Positions 39,102 through 49,476 of a stretch of 64,000 bases of DNA are shown in pieces (position 1 is the stretch's first letter; each line of letters opens with the position of its first letter). Made by a program: the position numbers and the translations under genes. A model generated the notes under the pieces. The model did not search any database. It saw nothing but the letters and a program-made list of their open reading frames with translations, and was not told where the DNA came from. The stretch comes from Ophiodon elongatus (taxonomy: Eukaryota > Chordata > Actinopteri > Perciformes > Hexagrammidae): NCBI GenBank assembly GCA_016806645.1, contig JACSYO010000129.1:1-64000 (forward strand), written 5' to 3'.

Positions 39102-40238
39102 AAATAAATAGTATCATATTTTTTGGTTCACACAAATATTTCCATATTTCCAAATATGTTTACATTTTATTTCAACTTGAACAAACCTACATTCAGTTCG
39201 AGTGTTAATACCCAATTAACATGTATCAGGACATTGATTGTATATATTATGAACAACATGTGTTTTTAATAGTATCTTTGACAGCAAAAACTAAGAAACC
39301 CAGCTGTCAAGATAATTTATAATGCTATAAAATGATTTACAAGGCAATAGTTTTTTTCTACAACTGAAGCCAAGCAAATGAGGCTAGATTTGTCTCAGAT
39401 AGCGATGATCTCTGATGCTTTAAATAAAGATTCTGGTATAGTGTGTTTTTTTTTATACACAAGCTGTTGAGTTATTTTCCAACATGAAAATGTTGTTAAT
39501 ACAGTGATATCAGTAACCATCCTTAAATATTGACTCAACTTCCAACTTCGTCAATACTCATTTTCTATTGTGAATAAATTACTCCACATTACTAACATTT
39601 ATCCATCTAGGCAGGGATGCAGTTCTCACTGTGCATAATAAAATACAAGTCAATATTATTAGCAAGAGTGTGCAATAAGACTCTGAATGAATCAGACAGC
39701 TGTGGTCAAGACAATAGTGGTAGGCCTTTGCTTTGGGAACACTTGAATTGGCTTCATGGAGGTGGAGGAGCTGGGCTGAAGCTCCAGAGGGTTTTCCATC
39801 CACCCACTAAGTGTTTACCATCTGCTACAACTGAACACACAGTGGAAAGCAAATCATAATACATGAAAAATAAGTTTCATGGTGGAGGATTATTCAATTT
39901 CAACAATACGACTGAAAGATAACTGAAATCTGATAATCTGAAAGCAAAAAACAAACGTCAATTTCAACAATCAATGCTACTACCAGTGAAGAAGGTTTCC
40001 ATTGACAGTATCTATCCAATCAGAGTAGAAACACCAACACGGTGAATCACGTGGAGCTCAGAGAGGTCAGCCATGTTAATAATACTGAGAGCTGGGGGCA
40101 CATTAAAGATGAAGAGTTGGTTGGAGCTGTGGAGCAGTGAGGCGCTACAGGCTGGATGAAGTGTGTGATATCAATTTATTATGCTAATTTAGCTGCTGTA
40201 TTCCCAGAGCTAAAGCCCAAGTGAGCGGTTGTGAGGGG

Positions 40239-40242
<4 letters not shown>
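39102..40242. other. No gene seen
   Basis: AT-rich spacer before the 40-45 kb microsatellite cluster. Confidence 0.55.

Positions 40243-40296
<54 letters not shown>
40243..40296. repeat. (GT)27 microsatellite
   Basis: 54 perfect bases of GT, the first of a cluster of simple repeats between 40 and 45 kb. Confidence 0.97.
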
Positions 40297-40298
<2 letters not shown>

Positions 40299-40361
40299 TT
40301 TCCCTGGACTCTGTGTCTATTGGTTTTCTTACTGCATATCTAAAAATGAAGAGGAGAGAGA

Positions 40362-40556
40362 GGCTGTAGAAGTGAACAGGTGAGCGTCAGGCTGTGGACT
40401 GACTGCTAATATTATCATTACAGTATATTTCATAACTGTCACTCATTTAGGACGTATCAGCAGCTGAATCCCCTCATGGATGAAAGTGTGTGAGATGATT
40501 GACAGCATGGAGGCTGCAGAAATGGACGGATGAAAGTGAGGTTGTGGACTGACAGC
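40362..40556 (+). repeat. Local direct duplication of a ~46-bp motif
   Basis: GGCTGTAGAAGTGAACAGGT with GGCTGTGGACTGACTGCT (from 40362) reappears as GGCTGCAGAAATGGACGGAT with GGTTGTGGACTGACAGCT (from about 40511), about 149 bases apart. Confidence 0.5.
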
Positions 40557-41341
40557 TCGTATAAAGACGTGTCTCAGAAGAGACTACATCAATCTACTGA
40601 GCTCTACTTGAACGTGCCACTATGGACCAAAGCAGCTGATGATCCACAGTCACAGTGAACAGCAGAAACATGGTCGTCATTCAGCTGATATTGAAAAGTT
40701 GCTCTGTTCATTATGTGATGCAGTGAATCCATTAGTGTGAAACAACAACATCACAGGAGTTAGCAGTGATGCATCATGTTAGCAGATAGCTGCTCTGACC
40801 TCCATTGACTTTGCTCTCATATCACACTGGTGATTCTCATTACACATTAGATAAACTGTGATGAATGTGTCGTCGCTGACAGTCAGTCATCAGTGTAGTG
40901 CTTCAGTTCAGAGACCAAACGCACCATAATCTCCAGTGTTTGACCCTTATTATTTATTAGTTGTTTTTTCTCATGTGTGAGAGTAAATTTGGAAATGGAA
41001 GACAGTGAAGGCCACATTGATTATGATATAATTCTAAACAATGTTGAATTAATGACATCTCTGTTAGTCTTTCAACTGTTCAACATCCATGATATTTAGT
41101 GATGTGTTCAATTATGTCTTATTAATAAATATTTCCCTTGTGTAAAGAAAATAAATGAATCACAGTCTGAGTAACAGTCAGAGGAGAGCATTTATAGCAA
41201 CACAAAGTTACGCAGCTGTGTTTGACTGATGACGCTCTGCTCTCTGGGAATCTCTGGAAATGAATCCAAGCAGCATGAAATAGATTCTGTTGGGAACAAT
41301 AACTCTCCACTACAGGTGTGTAGAACAACACAGAGCACACA

Positions 41342-41462
41342 TTATATATATATATATATATATACATATATATACATATATATATACACACATAGATATA
41401 TATAGATATATATATATATATATATCTATATAGATAGATAGATAGATAGATAGATATATATA
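41342..41462. repeat. (TA)n with a (GATA)n core, compound microsatellite
   Basis: TATA runs with CATA and CACA interruptions lead into GATA tetramers (about 41432-41454) and end again in TA. The minus strand across it reads as a spurious I/Y-rich frame. Confidence 0.95.
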
Positions 41463-41607
41463 ACACATAATGCACACAGCAAGAAAGTATTATTTATAGT
41501 TTGAGGAGGAGTGTGTGGGATAAAGAAATCATAACCATGAACTGCAACATAAAGCAAAAAACAACAGTAGTGGCATCGATTGAAAGTAGAGCTGTGAACT
41601 CATCTGT

Positions 41608-41632
41608 CACACACACACACACACACACACAC
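41608..41632. repeat. (CA)12 microsatellite
   Basis: A perfect CA run of 25 bases, 146 bases after the TA/GATA tract. Confidence 0.95.
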
Positions 41633-42821
41633 CTAAATACTACTATTGTCATCTTGATGTTTTGTTTGTGTTAATTAAATCTGGCATTCTAATAGCGCAA
41701 CACAGCAGGTTGTTGTAACTTATTTTGCATATCATGTTTGTTCAATGTTTGAAAAGCCATAAAAAGTTATGTGAGAACACTGATGTGATTGTAGAGAGAC
41801 TGGGAGAGAGCATTACTGCTCTTATAAAACGTAGTCCCTGTGTGATGGATAAAAAGGGACCAAAGAAACATCTATTTTCATCTTCAACTAGATTTTTAGT
41901 GTTAGAATAAAGTAGCAGTAAAAAGTAAAACATCAGATATGCGATTACAGTTCCCTCGGCTGCAGCAGCACTGAGCGTCATTAAATAACTAACATTCTGA
42001 TGGAACATGTTATTGGATTTGATGTCAGCATACAGTGGATATATGCAACAGAAGTGATATGTGAATAATAATCTAAAGATTATAAACCCAGCCATGTCTG
42101 ATAGAAGTACAGAGCTTAAAAATCAATGAAGCAAAAATATCCTGTTATTAAGTTACAGAACTGTAAATCTGCAGAGCCTGAAATACAACTGCTCTGTGGA
42201 GAATATGTGACTGTGTTAAACACTCTGCCATTTCATTAAATATAAATGAGTTTGAGATGTTGTTATTGCTTCAGATTAACGAGACACAAGTGAGGCCCAG
42301 ACTGGATTCATATTGTAAAAACATACAGGTGGATGTCGATAAGCTACTGACAGTTTGTTCAATGACTTCAATGATGTCTTTTATTAGTACCTGTAGTATG
42401 TTATAGTAGTTTTTGTAGTACTGTATTATTCACATTAAGTGGTATGTAGTAATCCTTTGTTGTTTTACTGATTTTTTACTTTTTTCTGAAAAATATATTG
42501 ATAAATGGGAAGAGATGATGCCTTCATTAAAAAACAACCGCATATCAATAACACTGTCATACATGTAGGAAGTGGCTGGAATGAATGATCATCAATCCCT
42601 CAATCCAGTCAAACCTAAAAAGCCACTAAACCAGGCCAGACTCACTCATCCTCACTGTTAAGCTGACAAGCAGACACAAAGCAAACATCAGGAAACATGA
42701 CACAGCAACAATCTCATCTGAGACTAAAGAGACATTAGTTCTGCCCCCAAACAGATTTCTTCCTTCAAACAGAGACACACCAAGAGGAAAAGAGGGACTC
42801 TGGACCATTACTGTACACCAG

Positions 42822-42999
42822 CCTCCCATCACGGTCTAATTAGAGAGCAATCAGTGGACCCTAATCTAATTCTAAAGCCTCTTTCTCATTGAACTGCATT
42901 AGGAGGTATATTTGATGGTGGATGGTGGAAAGAGAGATTATCTAAACCTCCATCTTTGTGTCTCCTGGGTGTGATGAGGAAAGGCAGCCACTGTGTTAG
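42822..42999 (+). repeat. Duplicated block 5, right copy (partner 8757-9013)
   Basis: Partner of 8757-9013 with TTTCTCATTGAACTGCATTA, TTTGATGGTGGATGGTGGAA and TTATCTAAACCTCCATC in the same order. The TGG repeat inside it (GGTGGATGGTGGA) is a local change. Confidence 0.7.
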
Positions 43000-43297
43000 A
43001 AATATAAATGTAAAGTGCCAACTTCTCCCTTTTAACACAGCATTATATTACTCCAGCACACAGTAATTATAAGCAGACTGACAACAAGTGGGAGATTACA
43101 AGGCTCCATGTGACACATTCCTCTCCCTCAGATGGACATGATGGAGGTCAGTTCTCAGTGATCTGACTCAACAGACAAAACAGTCCTCATCAAGGCCGTG
43201 ATACTGAGACAAGTTCTGTGTGGCTCAATGTAGAGTCTTACTGTCTTTACTCTCTTTTGAAGTCCAGTGTACAGGTCAGGAGCTGGTGTCCTCATCA

Positions 43298-43333
43298 ACA
43301 CACACACACACACACACGCACGCGCACACACAC
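43298..43333. repeat. (AC)n microsatellite with CGCACGCG centre
   Basis: AC repeats on both sides of a short alternating CG/CA stretch, which is a purine-pyrimidine alternation throughout. Confidence 0.92.
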
Positions 43334-44376
43334 GGTCCGACTGGCCACTCTTACCTGAAATACATAAACAGTGAAAACATGATGAATACATGATTATGTA
43401 AGAAGCAACACTGTCGGCTAAATCAACTGGTCAGTCATCATCAGAGCCGTCTGTGTTTGTCTTCAGTGATCTCAACTAGCTGGCGCTCATCAATACAACT
43501 AAACAGCAGAGAACACAACGCTTTGATTGAAGATATTTAAAAAAAGGCACAAAACATCAAACAGGACGCCACACGCACACAAACACACAGATTGTCACAA
43601 AGCTCTCTTCATCCACTGCCTTCAGCCAGAGAGCCCATTGAGATCCAACTGGAAGCAGACTGAATGAGTGAACACACAACCAGTCCTCTCCTCAGTCCAG
43701 AAGGATCATCTTAATACTGGACTTAACCACACTACAGTCAATCAATCCAACAGCGCTGTTTAAATGTGCCTTTGATGTCCGTCCCAACACATCAGTTTCT
43801 ACATAAAGTAAGTGAAACACAACAGGTGATCTGGAGAAGTAAAGTCTGGATTATCCTGCAGAAGACTTCAAACACTCTTCATTCCTCTTTAGTATGAAAT
43901 CAGTCTATACTTTTGTTTTCCCGACTATGGATCCCAAGAGGAGATGGTTTATGTTTGACTGCAGGAACAAACAAACACATTCAGCAGTCTGTTCATAGTT
44001 TATGTTCATATGTGGCAATGTGAAGGTTTTCCCTGTTCAGATGATGACTTGATATCAGAAACAGATTGTCACTGCAAACCTTTTAGGATCAAACCTATCG
44101 GTGCTTATTCTTTCCAAACCTCAGCTCTCTTCTTCTCTCCAACTGTTGCTGTTGTGTTGAGATAATGTCTCCAGTTAAATATCAAAGTTAAACTCTCATG
44201 TGTTCAGAAATCCAACTGAACTCCTCAATTTTAGGTAGAAATGCTTCACAACAGAGAAATGTCAAAATTATTTAGTCGCAGAATTAATGTGATAATTAAA
44301 GCTATAAGTGGACTTTTGCACAGATGTTGATTCAGTGGTTTAACTTCCAAACAGTTCCCATTTCTATACCTTATGA

Positions 44377-44378
<2 letters not shown>

Positions 44379-44410
<32 letters not shown>
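44379..44410. repeat. (GT)16 microsatellite
   Basis: 32 perfect bases of GT, about 300 bases before the next GT tract. Confidence 0.96.
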
Positions 44411-44413
<3 letters not shown>

Positions 44414-44708
44414 CTGTTTCTCAGCATGGAGGCTGCTGTTTGAGCAGACAGGCATCATTAAGCTGCTTGACAGTATCAATCTCGGCTGATGGGACCCCCA
44501 TACTGGATGTAGGAGGGCTAAAAAAGACACACTTTACAACACACACAGCTTTTCACTCTTCTGTAGCAGAGTCTATGATCCTTTGCTGCTCTCCACTGAC
44601 AGCCTGACTCAGCCTTGTTCATTCCGTCCTCCTCTCCATCCACAAAGTAGAGCATTAGCTGTCTCTGGTAGTTCTGTTGACATATTGCCCCACACAGAGA
44701 CTGGTCTA

Positions 44709-44712
<4 letters not shown>

Positions 44713-44762
<50 letters not shown>
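44713..44762. repeat. (GT)25 microsatellite
   Basis: 50 perfect bases of GT. Confidence 0.97.
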
Positions 44763-44766
<4 letters not shown>

Positions 44767-45737
44767 GAGCTGAGGGATAATCTCTGTCTGTCTGTCCCAT
44801 ACGGTCAGCAGTGTTCTCCAAGCCAAATCAAATCAAATCTGGCATGTTTGCAGGCAAAAGGGCAGAATGGAGACTATTTGGTTTGATCATCACAATGAGT
44901 GAAGGCTGGCTGAATGAATTTGCAGTAATTGTCACACAACCTTGTTCACAATAATGCGACTAATTCATGTTGATTCTTCCCAACACAACTCCACAGCTCC
45001 TTCATCAGCTGCTGGACATCATTCATTAAATGAACAGACCTCCAGTTATTATAGTGCCACATACTCAATAACAGTTCAACAGACTGTAAATATACTGTAA
45101 GCTTCAGCCCTCTGGTCTCTTTTGTAAACATGTTAATCCACTGATCAGCCACAAACATGACAGAATATTTAGTCTCAGAAATGCATTGAAATGAGAATCT
45201 ACCAGCATGACACAGTATCAGAGGGGTTTTCTTCAACAGGATTAGCTGTTTTTAAATGATGGATTAATAGACACCGGATGTGTGGATGTATTTAATGGTT
45301 GAACACTTAAACCAACCAAAAAGCCTGAATCATGTAATCCTATAAAACATTCTCCCCTCTGACTTTTATTGACTCATAAGTACAGAAACAAACATCCAGT
45401 AAGTTATTTGCTCAACGTTACAGAAAGCCAACACTTTCAGCGCTGTGCTGTTTGCTGACAAAGACACTCTGATGATGTAATGTCAACAAATGAAATGTGG
45501 AGTATTGATAAGAGCACAGATGAGTACTGATAAGCAGTACCAGTACCACACTGGTAGCAGTATAATCCTAAACCCATCCCTATATACCATAATATAGCTA
45601 TCTAGAAACCACCAACAGAGAGAGGAAGAGGAGCACACACCTCTGCTCTGATGAAGGATGAAGTCCTCTACTGCCAAAGAAAACACATCCCCATTTTGCA
45701 TTTTTATATTATCAGAGATTCTCAACTCACCAAGACC

Positions 45738-45840
45738 AAAAGATGTCAGAATTACTGAAGCACAACTTATACAGCAAAGTATGGGTTTAAAGCTGCAGCC
45801 AGGAGAGGAAGATGAGGACACTTTACCCACTACGGAGTAC
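45738..45840 (+). repeat. Duplicated block 6, right copy (partner 9983-10080)
   Basis: Same-orientation partner of 9983-10080, including TTTAAAGCTGCAGCCAGG and GATGAGGACACTTTA. Weaker similarity continues for about 90 bases downstream (CACATGCTGATCTCA against CACGTGCTGAATCTCA). Confidence 0.8.
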
Positions 45841-48342
45841 AACATCTAACAAACATCAGTCTTCAACCAAATAATATTCTTTAGTCTCTCCTCACTATCC
45901 CAGTGCAAACACATGCTGATCTCACTGGAAATCAAAAACTGAAATTATGTCTAGTATACTTTTAAAAACAACCTCATGTAAGAAGTTGCAGGAATGAAAA
46001 CAAAGTATCATGAGAACTTTAAATATCTCTTCACAAAACATGATAAACTATCTGTTCCAGAGCATCACTGAAACTCATGAAAAACTTGTGAAGATAAGTT
46101 TCATCTCCAGTTTTAAGGAGAGCAGAAGACAAAGTCAGACAGTAATATGAAGAGATAATGAATGAGTTAATTTGTTTTACTGTATTCAATACAAACACTG
46201 ACAGATCACCTGCAGTACTTTGATTGAGAGACACACAAATGTTTAATTTATTTGCTCAAACTTAGTGGAGAAAATTAATGAGAAACCAAACAGAGCAGTG
46301 GAAATAAATTATAATTCACGCTTTAGCAGCTGGTCTTGAGAGAAGGAGACAGAACAGGTGGAACAATGATCTATCTGTGTGATTAAACTGATGCTCAGCA
46401 GAAGATACGTGCTTGGTCAAACTAAAGAAGAAGCTGAGCTCATTAGCTACTTTAATACGAGGGTAAAAAAAACAAATGTAAAATCAGTGTTTCCTACACA
46501 AAGTCTGCACTCCGTCAGCCTGCCCAAATATATGAATGCTCATTTTGCTGTCTCTGATGCTCATTGGTTGCACGTTGACCAGCCAGCAGCAAACAGGGTC
46601 AACACCCAGATGGATGGAAGTCTCATCAGACAACAAGTTTAAAAGAAGCTCTGCATTGAGATGAGCATCAGCGCTCTTTATGCTCTGAATGTCAAAGGTA
46701 GCCCCTTTAACAATTCCACTGTCATGTGCAGGAAGCTTTGGGGAAATGATTTCAGGGAAGATGAACAAAAAGAATATGGATTAAAATCACGAGAGCCGTA
46801 GAATAAGAGGTGATGGAGGATGAGACCAAGTAAAGAACATAATTTGATTCTAGTGAGAAGTGGAAGATGGAGAGGAAGGTTTACTGTATGTGTGATCTAA
46901 TAAGGGGAAAGTTAGAGGGGAATGAAAAGACTTTAACAACTCACTGAGAAAGGATTTAGTGTGAGAGGTAGTGATGGGAATCTTAACTATGGATCTTTTA
47001 TGCAACTCTATTATGTTCCTTCTCTCCTCAACAGCAGATGAGCATATCATTCTATTATTTAGTACTGGAGAATAAAAACACACAAAGAGAAGCCAGTCGA
47101 GTTCAGTCAGCAGCTAGAATCCAGTTCTGTTCTGGTCCTGGTGTCTCTGAAGCTTCAGCTGCACATTGTTTCCCCGTCCAGCACTCCTTCATATCAACCC
47201 TCGGTCCACTCTGTGCTGAGTGTCTGTGTGCTGACTGCAGCTTTACGTGCTGAGCTCCTGTGCTGCTGTGAAGCTGTGGAAAGTGTCAGCTACTAAACAG
47301 TGTTGCATTCAAGAGCTTCAGTATGCCGTTACAAAAAACATACGCAGATATGGACGTCATTGACCGAGTAAGAGTCTACGTCTGATGAAAGAGTGAGAGT
47401 AAAGAGGAAGAATCAGACCAAGCTTCCAGTGCAAACATCTAACAGTGTTCAATAGTCACCTCTGCTCAAAACAACGCATTTCTCAAATCCAGTGCGATCT
47501 GGTTATTCATAGAGAAACATGTTGGAGGTGTGAGTCGGTGCAGTTGTTGTGAGGACAAAATGAAGAACATGACCACAACAGTAAAAAGAAGGTTTTGTTT
47601 TTTAAAGGATACTCATCCCAAAAACCCTTTGACATGTATAGATGAATATTAATTGTGTATTATATGTTCCTCTTGTAGGCTCTAAGCTGATAGTCCTCTT
47701 TTCAGATTCAATAGTCTTGAATTCATGCCACTTATAATGCAACAAAGGTTTATAAAATCATACAATTTACACAATAAGGGAATGAAACCCTCCTGTAAGA
47801 AGCTCACTGTCCAACTGCTCAGAAAGTTCTTCAAATCACCAACATATGGCTTAATATTATATTTGACTGGAGCTTTGAAGGACGCCATACCATGACATGT
47901 TATCAATGTATTAAGATTTAATGAGCTTGCAGATTGACAGGAAAGAAGTTGTTGATTAAGTAATTGATAAGTTAGTGATAATGATGCAGGAGTTTGGCTT
48001 AACAAGTTTCTCTGGATATGTTGCTATCTTCTTTCAGCTATGGAAACATACCACCATTAAAAAACTTTGTTATGGCTGCAAATGAGCAGTTAGCCACCAT
48101 TCAAGCCAACATGGCACAGTGTTTGATGCTAACATTAGTATTGGAGTTTTACTTTAAGAGGACAGTAAAAGACTATTCTCATATTTAAAGACATACATAC
48201 ATCAAATGTTAGGGCCACACAAACAAATGAGCATGATGTCATGAGGATAATCTGAAGATAGATAAAATGGGGGATGGTCTTAACTCTTTAGTTTAGTATT
48301 ACTAATGACAGAAATAGACGAGAGGAGACATGGATACAAAAG
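45841..48342. other. No gene; putative first intron close to exon 1
   Basis: Contains short block 7 (46122-46174). No exon-like frame flanked by splice signals was recognised on the minus strand. Confidence 0.5.
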
Positions 48343-48383
48343 TCTCCTTCTCCTCCTCCTCTTCTCCTCCTCCTCCTCTTCTC
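48343..48383. repeat. TCC/CTT polypyrimidine tract
   Basis: About 41 bases of C and T only, built from TCC and CTT triplets. It lies in the putative first intron and just before duplicated block 8. Confidence 0.9.
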
Positions 48384-48449
48384 ACCACTCAATGTCTCTC
48401 CCTTCATCCATGTGTATCACACTCTTTCCTCCACCTCACACACTCCACA

Positions 48450-48510
48450 CTAACAGGCTCCTTGCCAGCATTCGAGCAGTGCCAAAGAGAATCCAATAGG
48501 TCAAGACTGA
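48450..48510 (+). repeat. Duplicated block 8, right copy (partner 11370-11430)
   Basis: Partner of 11370-11430, with AACAGGCTCCTTGCCAGC, GAGCAGTG, AAAGAGAATCCAATAGGTCA. It lies about 640 bases inside the putative first intron of the minus-strand gene. Confidence 0.7.
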
Positions 48511-49145
48511 CTGATCCAATCTACGATGTAGACATCAGGGGTCAAAGTGAAAAGGATACGTGTGAAGACATTAAGGTGTTTCCAGAAGGCTTTGAACTAA
48601 TATTGAAATATAAATGCATGTATTTTACATGCACACATGCTCCTGCCTTTGTTCCTGTCACCTGTGCCCCTGAACAGCCCACACATTCCATCAGAGAGGC
48701 CAGCATGCTGAAATAAGCACAACAGTGGAGCTGCACATGTCTGAGCTCTGCTCTCCTGCTCTGCTGAGAGGAGACTCTACTGAAGCTGTCAGCTGGACCA
48801 TGAGCCTCTGAGGCTGCTCTCTTCTCTGTGTCACACACTGCTACTGTACATGGAGACTGCTGTCAGCTCAGCTCAGCTCCACTGACCACCAACTTTATTT
48901 AGAGCAAACAGAGCTCTACTGGAACAGTCAACAGCACAGAGGCACAGGCTTCTCCGCGAGGAGGTCTCTCCGGCATGTCAGGTGTTCTCAGGAAGGGAAG
49001 TCACTTCACATACCTTCAGAACTCGAGTCAGCAGCAGACGGACAGACGCACAATAAACATCCACGGTAGCTTTCATTTCCCCCTCAACTCCGGTGTTTCC
49101 TAGTGGAAAACCTCCGGACATACAAAGAAAACAATGATCCCTTGC

Positions 49146-49209
49146 CTTGAAATCCAAAGAGGAGCGCGACGGCGGGGATCCACACGGTGTGTATCCAGAA
49201 GTAAAGCAT
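49146..49209 (-). CDS. Putative first coding exon (signal peptide) of an IgLON-like adhesion protein gene
   Basis: Seen: on the minus strand an ATG at 49209-49207 in strong Kozak context (GACACCATGC) opens a 21-codon frame. It begins MLYFWIHTVW and ends VALLFGFQ, a typical signal peptide with a tryptophan-rich start and a hydrophobic core. The last codon is followed by one G and then a GC-type splice donor (CAAG|GCAAGG, intron starting at 49145), so the exon ends in phase 1. Read through, the frame stops within about 20 further codons; a weaker GT donor (GTATGT, 49123-49118) lies there. Family knowledge: the short-form first exon of neurotrimin/OPCML (IgLON, GPI-anchored Ig-domain neural adhesion proteins) is a similar short leader ending in a LFQG-like motif, split at glycine, before the mature start VPVRSGD. 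Inferred: this is an ntm/opcml-type gene whose Ig exons lie outside the window. Another secreted or membrane protein is possible. Confidence is moderate for an exon and lower for the family. Confidence 0.5.
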
Positions 49210-49407
49210 GGTGTCCTTCAATCAGGTGCTAAAGCTCCGCGCTCTTCCCGACGAAGCTCCGTCTCCAGCGGTTAATTTACAGGAGAGAAAGCGCTGCGAA
49301 TAAAGCCGAGCGGAGGAAGAAATCCCAGTCTGAACACTGCTGATGAACACAAGAGCTGGAGACTCTGTCACTGCTTTCACACGGACATTAGCGACCCCTA
49401 CCGACGC

Positions 49408-49420
<13 letters not shown>
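49160..49420 (-). promoter_or_regulatory. CpG-rich 5' region and probable promoter/5' UTR of the minus-strand gene
   Basis: I count 15 CpG dinucleotides between about 49164 and 49316 and five more at 49382-49408. Surrounding kilobases have very few. The patch covers the start codon at 49209 and about 200 bp upstream on the minus strand, as expected for a first exon with a CpG-type promoter. No TATA box is evident, and I cannot place the transcription start. The (GA)n-G tract at 49411-49476 marks its upstream edge. Confidence 0.5.

Positions 49421-49476
<56 letters not shown>
49411..49476. repeat. (GA)28 microsatellite followed by G10
   Basis: Uninterrupted GA dinucleotides occupy 49411-49466 and run straight into ten G residues at 49467-49476. 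The strand is pure purine for 66 bases. Relative to the candidate minus-strand gene it lies about 200 bp upstream of the start codon and reads C10(TC)28, a polypyrimidine tract. Such tracts can form triplex structures; here that is only an inference. Confidence 0.97.

Noticed and set aside
41122..41475. I/Y-rich frame of 117 codons
   Set aside because: Translation of the TA/GATA microsatellite.
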